Source: Takakia lepidozioides
Taxonomy: Eukaryota > Streptophyta > Takakiopsida > Takakiales > Takakiaceae
Length of the DNA stretch: 64,000 nt
NCBI GenBank assembly: GCA_030704615.1
Contig: CM060733.1
Span: 33,852,001-33,916,000 of the forward strand
Reading direction: 5' to 3'
The translations under genes and the position numbers were made by a program. This document shows positions 9,570-19,300 of this stretch, one piece after another. The notes under the pieces were generated by a model. The model did no database searches. It saw nothing but the letters and a program-made list of their open reading frames with translations, and had not been told where the DNA came from. Each line of letters starts with the position of its first letter. Position 1 is the stretch's first letter.

Positions 9570-10637
9570 ATGGAGTTACCCAGGGGTTCTGAGGGGAGTA
9601 CGGCTACAGGCAGTAGCAGTGAGAGTGGGTTCACCAGAGGAGGTGTTCGTTTCAGACCACCTTCACCTCCACCCTCAACTAGTGCAGAGTCAGACACAGA
9701 CTCGGAGGCTTTATCAACAGGTGTGCAGTTTCATTCGCCATTGTTGTGGGACGACATGGAGGAGATGTATGGAGCTACCAAGGGGCCTCATAGGTACTCT
9801 GGAGCTGTGGGCACAATTGAGCTGGATGACTTTATCCAGGAGTTCGACAGCTGGTGTGATTTGCAGCAGATGCGCAATCCACAGCTGTTCACCCCATTCC
9901 TGGCGTGGAAGGGACTGTTCCAGCATTTGGAAGGCCCGCCTATGGACAATTACCACGAGTTCAGGCGAGGACATGACGCAGAGATTGAGGAGTGGAGGAT
10001 GTATTGGTCATCTGACTACGTCTTCATTACTCGAGGCACGACGTGACCAGTAGCTGCATCAGTACCAATATCTCCCACTGCCAGCACTAGTAGTGGAACA
10101 AGTACTGCCGGTACTTCTGCAGGTGATACCAGTTCAAAAGGTGCTACTACTCCTCCTGCCACGACTACAACACATGTGCCTAGATTCAACCCGGTGGTGG
10201 AGTTCTTCCAGGAGTTGCGGAGGAACTACCAAGGTGTACGGACAGAGAAGTTGCGAAGTTTGCAAGACTTCCAGCGCAAACCCAGTGAGAGCTTGCGAGA
10301 GGCCTACACTCGTATGAGGCGCTTGATAAGTGTGACCCAAGGGGTTACTGAAGCTCAGGCAATCCAGTTCTGGTATGGAATTTTGGACAAGGAGCTCAGG
10401 AGAAGGGTGCGGGATGCAACCCTGTTACAAGCAGCCCAACCCACATTAGCAGATGTGTTTCTGCTGGCTGAGCGGATTGAGCTCAACATGGTGGAGGAGC
10501 GAGTTGTTACCATTGGATTTGGCAAGGACATGCCTGTACGAGGCGCAGCTGCCAGCCCACAGGCACAAGGGACTGCCCAACAGCGTGGTCAGGGGGGCAA
10601 GGTTTCCCAACCCAAGTTCCATGGAGCTTACATGTGA
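9570..10637 (+). pseudogene. Gypsy copy B Gag, matrix/capsid part (two in-frame stops)
   Basis: The likely start is MELPRGSEGS at 9570. A Ser/Pro-rich N-terminus is followed by a capsid-like region (DDFIQEFDSWCDL, LAWKGLFQHLEGPPMDNY). After a TGA at 10044-10046 the same frame continues into a retrotrans-gag-type helical domain: VEFFQELRRNYQG, LQDFQRKPSESLREAYTRMR, FWYGILDKELRRRVRDATLL. A second TGA at 10635 precedes the nucleocapsid. Both stops lie in one frame, so nonsense mutations, not frameshifts, broke Gag. Gag would form the virus-like particle that packages element RNA. Confidence 0.82.
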
Positions 10638-10643
10638 CCTCAG

Positions 10644-11390
10644 GTGCAGAGGCCCGTGGCATCTTTTGCAGGCCAACAGCAACCAGGGGTGATATGTTGG
10701 ACATGTGGAGGACCCCATGTCAAGAGAGATTGCCCAAAGAGTGGCAGAAGGCCGGCACAAGCACAGCCTGCACAGTTGCAGTGTGGGCATTGTGGCAAGT
10801 ATGGGCATGGAGATGCCCAGTGTTATCCTGAGTTGCGCCCAGACCAGTTCCAAGGGAACAATGGTGGCTGGGGGCAAGGTGGACCAGCCCAGAGAGGACG
10901 AGGTGGTCGGGCACGAGGTGCAGGCCAAGGGCAAGCTCAACATGGCCAAGGACGAGGAGGTCAGGGTGTTGACCAAGGCATGGCCAACCGGCTTCAGCAG
11001 CTAGAGCAGAGGCTCGCTGCCATGGCTACAGCTCAGGTGGTACCGGCTCCCAGGCGGGATGGTCCACCTCCTGCTCCTGAGGGAGGAGATATGGGAGGCA
11101 TGGGATTCATGTGCGGATCAGCACTACCACTAGTGCAGGTGGAGTCTGCTGCAGCTGTGACTCGAGGAGCAGCACGAGTTCCTGAGCCACGAGGTGCAGA
11201 GGTGGAATTGGATCCACGGCGTGGGAAGGCAAGCCGTCAGGCGAGGCTTCCTCAGTCATTCACATTGGCGGAGACAGTGTCGACGTCATCCATGGCACCT
11301 TGTTCTCGCCCGACTGTTACCAAGGCGGAGGTTACTATGCCCATTGGGGAGAGCTACACGTGCAGCACTGACACCTACTACCAAGGCTAG
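10644..11390 (+). pseudogene. Gypsy copy B nucleocapsid with two zinc knuckles
   Basis: Same frame as Gag. Two CCHC knuckles bind nucleic acid. The first, CWTCGGPHVKRDC, has the unusual spacing C-x2-C-x3-H-x4-C. The second, CGHCGKYGHGDAQC, has the canonical C-x2-C-x4-H-x4-C. A Gly/Arg/Gln-rich RNA-binding stretch (RGRGGRARGAGQGQAQHGQG) follows, then a coiled segment RLQQLEQRLAAMA. It ends at TAG 11390, overlapping the protease frame, which lies one base out of phase. This is the natural place for a programmed frameshift, though decay is equally possible. Confidence 0.8.
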
Positions 11391-12090
11391 TGCAGCCGGT
11401 GTGTTATTGGGGGCAGCCACCTCTGTGTGTCAAGCCCCACTGTTCTCGGCAACCATGATTGCGACGCCGGGGGTAAGACCAGCTGTAGTGTTCAGACTAG
11501 CAGCAACACTCTGCGAGAGTGGGGAGATCACTTCATCTTCTGCGGAGTTACTGGAAGGTGTAGTGGCAGAGGGATCCTCGGATTTGAGGGTCAAGACTGC
11601 CACGACTACACCATGGCAAGCTGCAGCTGCCAGGTTGACGGAGCTGCCAGCTAGGCCAGCCTTTGAGCGCGCCATGGTGACACCTGGAGTTGTCTTGTTA
11701 GACAACCAGGGAAGCATTTTCACTTTGAGTGGACCGGCAAGCAAGAAGTACCAGCCACTGCGGGTCTTGTTGGACTCAGGAGCTCAGCCACTAATGTTGG
11801 GCAGAGCTGCTATTGCAGGTTTGGGCCTCATGGAGGCGGATATGGAGCCTTGTCCTTTCCAGATATAGACATCTCTGGGAGGATCAGAGTAGGCTCGGGG
11901 CATGACACGGCGTGAGTTGGCCATTGGACTACAACCAGATCATCCTGTAGATGGCTCAGTGATGCGAGCCAAGGCCATTGTGACAGACGCGGTCTCTTAC
12001 GATGTCCTTGTTGGTGGGGCAGTGTTATATCCCATAGGCTTCACCCTGGACTTTTGGGAGGAGTCAGCATCCTACAGGCCTGGATGGTAG
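11391..12090 (+). pseudogene. Gypsy copy B aspartic protease region
   Basis: Retropepsin-like domain. It has an active-site loop LRVLLDSGAQPLMLG (D-S-G-A catalytic Asp) near 11760-11800 and a second half ending SYDVLVGGAVLYPIGFTLD near 12000-12050. A stop at 11866-11868 and another shortly after interrupt the frame between the two halves. The frame is shifted relative to Gag and continues, open, toward the methyltransferase. It would process the Gag-Pol polyprotein. Confidence 0.75.
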
Positions 12091-12464
12091 TCAGGGGATG
12101 GTCGTCGTGCACAGCTCCCTGTGACATTCATTGGGGGTATTGCGGCTGCCCAGCGGGGCAAGATGCCAACGTTAGCCGCCTTTACAGCTGCAGTTAGTTG
12201 GCTTGGAGAGTTGCTGGAAGGCAATGCCCATGCAGAGGATGTGCCACCTCCAGCAGAGCAGGATGACATGCATGGTACGGCGGAGTTGCCTGCCATGGTT
12301 GCTCACACTCCATTATGGGGTACGAGCAAGGATTTGCAGCATGCTACTGATGGACGGGTACAACAAGCCTGGGTAGAGGCCTTCGTACCGTCAGGAGAAG
12401 AGGAGAGTGCGGTAATTGCACCAGGACCACCTCAGTTGTCGCCATTGGACACCACACCTCTTGT

Positions 12465-13505
12465 GTGGCAGTCCCGGATGAAGGCATATGCATTCTGGAC
12501 TTGTTTGGCGGGATCAGCACTGGATTGGCTGCAGTACTGCAAGCAGGTGTACGACTTCGACGTTACCTGTATGTGGAGAGGGATGAGACTGCACGACACG
12601 TCTCACTGCGCCATGTTGCTCAGTTGGTACAGCAGTACCCTGATTTGTTGCCAGTGTCTGCAGTTCGTGGATACCAACAAGCCTTGCCAGCAGACATTTT
12701 GTTGCTGGGGGCGCAGGATTTGGAGCGGGTTGGCTCCATTGATCTGGTAGTGGCAGGTTGGCCCTGCCAAGGGCATTCATCAGCCGGGCATGGCAATGGA
12801 TTGTGAGACTCGAGGACGGGTCTGTTTTGGGAGATGGTGCGGGTTTTGCGCCACTTGCAGCTTCATCAAGCTGTATCTCCAGTATACATCTTGGAGAATG
12901 TGCCACTGATGGGCGATTCTCGGGCCAAGGTGATGGCAAGTGTGCATCAAGTCCGGTCGTGGCTTGGGTCAGCAGTGTTGCTGGATGCAGCAACAGTGCG
13001 GTCATGGGCTCATCGTCCACGGCTATGGTGGACTAACTTGATGCCACCCGCACTGCTCAAGCGTGCATTTGATGGGGTGCAGCGGCCAGCACACCTCACA
13101 GTGGATAGCATTTTGGACACAGGGAGGCAATCTCAACGTGTGAGACACGACGACCGTTTGCCATTGGCAGTGGTCAACAGGGTGGGTCAACCACGAGCAG
13201 CATTACCTACACTGCTCAGCTTCCCAGGATCCCATGCTTTTCGGGATGGTGGACCTGGCCTCTTGTGGGATAGCCAGTTGCAACAATTAGTGGAGCCCAA
13301 TGCTGACGAGCGCGAGTGGGCAATGGGTTTTACCACTGGTACCACGGCGGTGCCATCTCTTTCTGAGGCATCACGTCGTCAGGTGTTGGGGCAAGCAATG
13401 GATCTCAATTGCTTGACCTGGATTATCAGCTTGGCTATGGCTGAGCAGCGCAGAGTACGGAGTACACTTCCCTTCATGGTCTCCTTGCCTACCGAGACGG
13501 TATAG
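12465..13505 (+). pseudogene. C5-cytosine DNA methyltransferase domain inside gypsy pol (copy B)
   Basis: All landmark blocks of a C5 DNA methyltransferase appear in canonical order. Motif I, ILDLFGGISTGLAAVLQAG (AdoMet binding), is at about 12492. Motif IV is GWPCQGHSSAG with the catalytic Cys codon at 12765-12767. A DNMT3/DRM-like SRTGLFWEMVRVLR follows. Motif VI, ILENVP, has the catalytic Glu at 12894. Motif VIII-like AHRPRLWWTN is near 13009-13035, motif IX-like ADEREWAMGF near 13300, and motif X-like ASRRQVLGQAMDLNCLTWI near 13370-13425. The AHRxR-xW-xN and RRxxLG blocks resemble the DNMT3 family, while PCQG in motif IV is the DNMT1/bacterial-type sequence. The only break inside the domain is a TGA at 12804-12806. 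It lies between protease and RT in one pol unit; remnants occur at matching places in copies A and C. Confidence 0.92.
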
Positions 13506-13862
13506 GCAGCGAGTGGGGGCGAGCAGGTGAGGACCACGAGGTGCAGGCCGCATCCATGGCACACGTGGGAGGTGCTCGAGGTTCAGAAGGAGTTGGCAGC
13601 CAAGGTGGCGGTGATGGATCAGGTTGGGGATTTTTCTCGGGTTGAGGAGATCCTCAAGGATGGGATGACGGGGCATGATGAGACATTGTCACTGACAGAG
13701 GAGGTAGTGGTCACTGCTCAAGAGGTTGCAGCATAGCAACCACGAGACGCGTCTTCTACCTCTAAGCCTGCTGGACTCAAGGTTGCAGTCACGGAGGACA
13801 ACTGCGAGCCTGATGTTGGACCTATAGTCACCAGAGAAGAGAGACGACGTATACGGCGGTTC

Positions 13863-14402
13863 TTGAGGGCTTACAGGAACTGCTTTGCCTTCAGTTTGAA
13901 GGACTTAGGAGCACTGAAGGGTCAAGAGATTCGCATTGAATTGGCTACTGACACGCCAATCTTTCGGAGACCCTATAGATACAGTGACATGGAGAGGTCC
14001 TTGATTCAGATGAGAACTCAGGACCTTTGGGAGGCTGGTTTGGTGGAGCTATCTGGGGGAGAGTATGCTTCAGCCACAGTGATGCCAGCCAAGAAGGATG
14101 TCTATGGCAATTGGACGGAGAGACGTATGTGCGGTGATTACCGGCCTGTAAATCGTCAGACCAAGTCCGATAGGTATGCCATGCCGACACCAGAGGAGAT
14201 CTTTGATGCCATTGGGCATGCCAAAGTCTTTAGCACGTTGGATTTACGATCCGGATATCACCAGTTGCCGATCAAAGAGGCGGATAAGCAAAAGACGGCG
14301 TTCTGGGGGATCAATGAGCACAGGAAGGATTGTCTATACCAGTGGATTGTCTTACCATTTGGACTTAAAAAAATGCTCCTGTGTTATGGTGGAGGAGCAT
14401 GA
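13863..14402 (+). pseudogene. Gypsy copy B reverse transcriptase, N-terminal part (catalytic loop deleted)
   Basis: Same frame as the methyltransferase. Blocks: RAYRNCFAFSLKDLGALKG, FRRPYRYSDMERSLI, VELSGGEYASATVMPAKKD, RMCGDYRPVNRQT, FSTLDLRSGYHQLPI, TAFWGIN and LYQWIVLPFGLKK. At about 14380 the sequence jumps to VEEHERHLQVVFERL in another frame. Comparison with copy A shows that about 82 bp carrying the YIDD active site are missing, which also explains the frame change. This copy therefore cannot encode an active RT. Confidence 0.88.
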
Positions 14403-16791
14403 GAGACACCTTCAGGTGGTATTTGAGCGCTTGAGGGCGCACGGATTGAAGTTACATCCGGGAAAGTGCAAGTTTTTCCACAACCAGATTGAGTATCTGG
14501 GTCACATGATATATCCTGGAGGATTGGGGGTACAGCACACTAAGGTAGAGTCCATTGCACAGATTCCACGCCCCACGGATGTGAGCCGAGTTCGAGCTTT
14601 CATGGGGTTAACAAACTATTATAGACGGTTTGTTAAGGGATTTAGTGCCATTGCAAAAGCTCTAACCAAGCTGACCAAGGTGGACCAGGAGTGGCAGTGG
14701 GAAGATGAGCAAGAACAAGCTTTTCAAGAGCTCAAGGCAAGGTTGACCTTGGCGCCCATCTTGAGACGACCTATCAGGGGGCGTCCTTTTCAGCTGCATA
14801 CAGATTGGAGCATGTTGGGGCTTGGAGCGGTGCTCACACATGTGGATGATGAGGGAAGAGAGTTCGTAGTGGCTTATGCTAGCCGCTCGAACAACGCGGC
14901 AGAGTCTAAGTATAGCTCATATGAAGGAGAATGCTTAGCTGCAGTGTGGGCCATGGCACACTTCAGGTGCTATCTATACGGCAATCTCTTCACCCTTGTC
15001 ACGGATCACCAACCACTCAAGTGGTTGATGGAGTCAAACAAGCTTACGGGGAAGCTTGCACGGTGGGCACTCATCCTTCAAGAGTATGACTTTCAGGTTG
15101 TGCATCGACCGGGTTTGGTCAATCGCAATGCAGATGGGTTGAGGCGCAATCCATGCACGAGCCAGCAGGATGACACTGGAGCTTGGTGGCATGGTGAGAC
15201 GGACGAGGAGATGGTGCCCGGATGGCATGCATCTGCATTTCTGTGTATCTTGGCAGCGGAAGGCCAGGTTGGACCTGCAACAGGGATGATTGTAGATCAA
15301 GTGTCTGAGGACCCTGAGGCCAGCAATGAGCAAGGTGGCGCCAAAGATATACATGAGGATTCAGCTGTGTTGGACTATCTTCGCACTGGAGACACGGCAG
15401 CCACTGTGACTGCCAATGAGAGGGATCGGATCCTACAACGAGCCAAGAGGTTCAAGTGGGAGGGGACACACCTGCTCAGAATGTGGGAGGATGGTCGAGT
15501 GAGGATTATGCCTCACCCAACACAGCGGGCACGGTTAGTGCGGCATGCCCATGAGGAGTTGGGGCATTTTGGGGTGCGACGCACTCATAGTCTACTGCAA
15601 GGGCAGTATTGGTGGCGTGGTATGCACACAGAGGTGCAACAATTTGTGGCTAGGTGCATGGTGTGTGACAGGGTGCGTGCTTCATTCAATGCCCCTACTC
15701 CACAATTGCACCCTCTTCCGATCATGGGATTGGGCTACAGGTGGAGTCTTGACTTCGCGGGGCCGTTGCCACTGACCATGCACAACAACAAGTACGTGTT
15801 GGTGATGGTGGAGCACTTCTCCAAGTGGATCGAGTTGGTTCCGTTGTCTGATAAGGCTAGTGAGGGAGCTGCGTATGCATTCTTGGATTGTGTACTTAGC
15901 CGCTTTGGTGCTCTAGCTGAGGTACTCACGGACCAAGGGAGAGAGTTCTTGGGGGAGTTTCAGGCTTTGCGTGATAAGGCCTTGATAGACCACCGCACCA
16001 CTTCTCGGGATCATCCTGAGGCCGATGGCTTGGCAGAGAGAGTTGTTCAGACAGTAAAGAGGGGTTTGAGCAAGTATGGCTTGCAGAAGGGACACCTAGG
16101 AGATTGGGACCTTCAGTTACCCTGGTTAGCCATGGGCTACAGGTTCAGCAAGGAAGCATCACTTGCCTCCTTCTCACCATACTTTCTTCTCTTTGGCCGA
16201 GAGCCGGATTTGCCTACATCCATTCGTAGAGAAGCTGCTACAGTTCTTAACCTCGACGATCCGGACATGTGGGCACGTGCATGTAATCAGCGTGCAGAGT
16301 TGTTCAAGAAAGTCATGCCCATGGCTTTCGAGAACCTTGCCATTGCACAACATCGTGATACGTTGAGGTATGCTACCATACGTGGTGGAGGCTATCGTCC
16401 TGGGGTTCGGAGATTCAATCCTGGTGACTATGTCTATCTGCAGCAGACTGCTCCTACGACCTTGGATGTGACTGCAGGACGTGTTATTTTGAGGGTTCGA
16501 GAGGTCTTGCCCTCAGGCGTCTTGATCTTGGAGGGTCGGGATGGCATAACTTGGAAGGACCATGTGCGTAATTGTGCGCCATGTCACCTTCCAAATGTCG
16601 ATGGCAGGATTGACCCAAACTTGACAGTGGTACCTACAGGCTTGAGGTGCATGTTGTGTGGGTCTGCTAGAGGGGCAGCCACCATGCTAGTATGTGATCG
16701 ATGCTCTAGAGGTTGGCATATGGGATGCTTGATCCCACCTCTTGAGATGGTTCCTGATGGGGATTGGTTATGTCCGCATTGCATTGAATAG
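14403..16791 (+). pseudogene. Gypsy copy B RT thumb, RNase H, integrase, PHD finger polyprotein
   Basis: An open frame with no stop from the RT deletion to TAG 16791. Order: RT thumb (LHPGKCKFFHNQIEYLGHMI), RNase H (QLHTDWSMLGLGAVLTHVDD, YASRSNN, ECLAAVWAM, TDHQPLKWLM), integrase zinc domain (H-x3-4-H ... ARCMVCDRV), integrase core with D in SLDFAGPLP, D in LTDQGREF and E in GLAERVVQ (DDE intact), GPY/F-like module (FNPGDYVYLQQ, WKDHVRNCAPCHLP), and a C-terminal PHD finger. Its length and intactness contrast with the broken upstream half. Integrase would insert the cDNA; the PHD finger takes the place that a chromodomain occupies in chromoviruses. Confidence 0.9.
16648..16788 (+). other. PHD finger domain at the C-terminus of gypsy integrase
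   Basis: C4HC3 pattern complete: CMLC, then CDRC 11 residues on, then H in RGWHMGC with the fifth Cys, and WLCPHC at the end with the Trp two residues before the sixth Cys. It reads C-x2-C-x11-C-x2-C-x4-H-x2-C-x15-C-x2-C, the classic PHD arrangement. PHD fingers commonly bind histone H3 tails by methylation state. It is fused in frame to integrase and ends four codons before the stop. Confidence 0.9.
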
Positions 16792-17040
16792 TGGGAGTGG
16801 ATGCAACCATGGGAGGCTAACAAGAAATGTAAGGCCAAGCTACTAGGAGACCTTGAACACACGAGATTCTGGCTCAAGTTCACAGATTGCAAGATGACGA
16901 CTAACGATGGGGCTACTCTTGTACCCGGCCTCTTGGTCTCTAGAGTTTGAGTACAACAGGGACAGTGATAGAGGACTTAGTACGGTTGTGGCTATTACAT
17001 CTTGTAGCTATCTGGAGTTAGAGGGACCTATCCACCAGCT

Positions 17041-17140
17041 AGGGGGGCGATTGTGACAGACTACTTTATTGTGCATATATGTGTGGTGTGGTTTGGACAG
17101 CGATGTAGTTGTGTAGCGATATGTATGCGCACGACACCCC
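17041..17140 (+). repeat. Polypurine tract and truncated 3' LTR of gypsy copy B
   Basis: AGGGGGGCGA (polypurine tract) followed by TTGTGACAGACTAC..., the presumed LTR start (TGTGAC at 17052). About 90 bases on, near 17135-17145, the sequence switches into the methyltransferase region of copy C in inverse orientation, so most of the LTR is lost. Confidence 0.6.
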
Positions 17141-17149
17141 ACTCGATTG

Positions 17150-17487
17150 ACCACCGCCAAAGGTGGACGATCATCATGTCGCATTCTCTGTGGTTGCCTC
17201 CCTTGGTCCAAAATGCCTCAACCGTGAGGTTGGGTGGTCGTTGAATGGAATCATAGGCTCTCTTGAGCAGCTCTAGTGGTGCAAGATTGGTCCACCACAA
17301 TCGAGGTCGATGCGCGCGTGACCACCGCTGCTGCATCCAATAGCACCACCAATCCAATCCAAGACCGCACCTGATGCATACTGGCCATAACCCTGGCCCG
17401 ATTATCTCCTATAAGAGGAACATTCTCCAAAATATAGCCTAGAGGTTGCACTTGCCTCGTCTGCAAGTCCCGCAATGCTCGCAACAA
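17150..17487 (-). pseudogene. Gypsy copy C DNA methyltransferase remnant (middle part)
   Basis: Retains LRALRDLQTRQVQPLGYILE with motif VI ENVP, then RARVMASMHQVRSWIG. After a frameshift comes the motif VIII-like AHRPRLWWTNLAP with LLKRAYDSIQRPPNLTVEAF. Motifs I and IV and the C-terminal motifs IX-X are absent. The conserved AHRPRLWWTN block shared with B supports its functional importance in the family. Confidence 0.85.
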
Positions 17488-17500
17488 GCTGCACCTTGCT

Positions 17501-19300
17501 TTACAGCACCACCCACTGGCATTTCCCGAGCCATACCAACTCTCCCCAATGACACTTATGGCTCTGCCTTTGACACACTTGGGCGAGCGGGTGCCATCGA
17601 TGGCGTAGTTGGCACTGTCTCAACCAATGTAAAGAACTGTGGAAGCCTTGTCTGACAACTTGCTTCCCCCCTTTGTGGATCAAAACCCACATCCGCTCCT
17701 CTTGGCTCAGGAGCACTCATTGCTGCTCGAGTGACAGCAGCAGTAGAGTCTAATACATGCAATGGTCCTACAAGTGCGGCTCCCCACATGAAGCCCATAC
17801 CAATCTGGTCTTCCCTAGGCATATAAGGTTGTGCAGGTGGGGCCTGAACCTCAGGCCTTGGAGCTGGCGCAACATGAGTAGTGGCCATGGCAGCAAGACG
17901 TTGCTCTAGTTGGGCAAGTCTATTCACCATGCTTTGATCATGACCTTGATCCTGACCCTGTACTCCTTGGTCTGGGTTACGACCTCCACCACGACCTCTA
18001 CCTCCTCTCTGGACTACATTGCCTCGTCATCGGCCACCATTGTTCCTTTGGAGCAGGCCTTGCCGTAGCTCATGATGCAAGCCATAACAATGGGCCTTCT
18101 CATGCCCATACTTTCCACAATGCCCACACTGTAGTTGTGTAGGCTGTGCCTGTGCCGGCCCTTTGCCTCTCTCCGGGCAATCCTTCTTGAAATGGGGTCC
18201 TCCACAATCCCAACAAGTCACACCCGATTGTTGTTGGCCTGAGAATGAAGGAAGAGACCTCTGCATCTGAGATCCTCTCTGTCCTTCCCTCGGCTTCACC
18301 TGAGCCCCCTTGTTGCCTTGAACACGTTGGGATAGTGGTTGTTGTTGGCTAGGAGCCCCACTTCGTTGTGTCTCCTTGCCAAACCCCACCATAACCACTC
18401 GCTCCTCCACCATATTGAGCTCTATCTGCTCTGCCAGCAAAAACACATTTGCTAAGGTGGGTTGGTCCACTTGTAGGAGAGTTGCATCTCGCACCCTTCT
18501 TCTTAGCTCCTTGTCCAGGATCCCATACCAGAACTGGACTGCCTGAACTTCTGTAACCCTTTGGGTTACGTTTATCAAGCGTTTCATGCGAGTGTAAGCC
18601 TCCCTCAAACTCTCAGTAGGCTTGCGCTGGAACTCTTGTAAGCTCCGTAATTTCTCCGTCCTTATCCCCTGATAGTTTCTTCTCAACTCCTCGAAGAACT
18701 CCACAACTGGGTTAAAGGCAGGCACGGGTACTAGCGCTGCAGCAGGAGCTTGAGTGGATTTCCCAGCTCCACCTTTACTTGTCCCAATACTACTGCTTGC
18801 AGTTAGGGATGTTGGTGTAGCTGTTAGTGTCGCCGCTGCCCTTGTGCCTCTAGTGATGGAGATATAGTCAGGTGACCAATACTGTCATCACTCCTCAATC
18901 TCCACCTCATTTCCCCGCCTAAACTCATGGTAGTCATCCATAGGCGGCCCTTCAAGGTGCTGAAACAGCCCCTTCCACGCCATAAAAGGCGTAAACAGTT
19001 GTGGATTGTGCATTTGCTACAAATCACACCAACTATCAAACTCCTGTATGAAATCATCAAGCTCGATGGTGCCCACAGCTCCAGAGTACCGACGTGGCCC
19101 CTTTGTAGCTCCATACATTTCCTCCATCGTATCCCACAACAATGGTACGGAAATGGCTTGCACCCTCGACGAGAATCCTCCTGACTCCGAGTCTGAACTT
19201 TCCTCAGAAGACACTTAAGGTGAAGGTGGCCTAAACCACACACCTCGTCTTGTGTACCCACTAGTATCGCTGGTGCTCGTACCGGCACTCCCCTCAGCAA
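17501..19300 (-). pseudogene. Gypsy copy C Gag and nucleocapsid
   Basis: Gag fragments (MEEMYGATKGPRRYSGAVGT, then a helical region VEFFEELRRNYQGIRTEKLR and FWYGILDKELRRRVRDATLL) and two zinc knuckles, CWDCGGPHFKKDC (again the x3 spacing) and CGHCGKYGHEKAHC. A coil RLAQLEQRLAAMATTH follows. Premature stops occur near 19017, in the 18.8-18.9 kb region and around 18.0 kb. The shared odd first-knuckle spacing in B and C shows it is ancestral. Confidence 0.85.

Larger units (their letters stand above)
9060..17140 (+). mobile_element. Ty3/gypsy element, copy B, with DNA methyltransferase and PHD finger
   Basis: The most complete member of the family. Order: leader, tRNA primer-like site (9515), Gag with two zinc knuckles, aspartic protease, C5 DNA methyltransferase, reverse transcriptase, RNase H, integrase (H2C2 plus DDE), GPY-like tail, PHD finger, polypurine tract (17041) and about 90 bp of 3' LTR cut by copy C. 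RT before integrase makes it Ty3/gypsy. Several stops and frameshifts, and an RT deletion of about 82 bp, make it non-autonomous. A matching 5' LTR was not found. The left limit given is where homology to copy C begins. Confidence 0.92.

Noticed and set aside
12121-12750. The alternative frame at 12465-12750 as the real product of the region
   Set aside because: It runs as a low-information Cys/Trp-rich text after 12470, whereas the overlapping frame has ordered methyltransferase motifs.
16648-16791. The PHD finger as part of a separate host gene overlapping the element
   Set aside because: It is in the same uninterrupted frame as integrase with no splice sites needed, and the polypurine tract follows after the stop.
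9060-17140. A pair of long terminal repeats bounding gypsy copy B
   Set aside because: The 3' LTR is cut after about 90 bp by copy C, and no match to its TGTGACAGACTAC start was found upstream of the Gag region, so a 5' LTR cannot be called.
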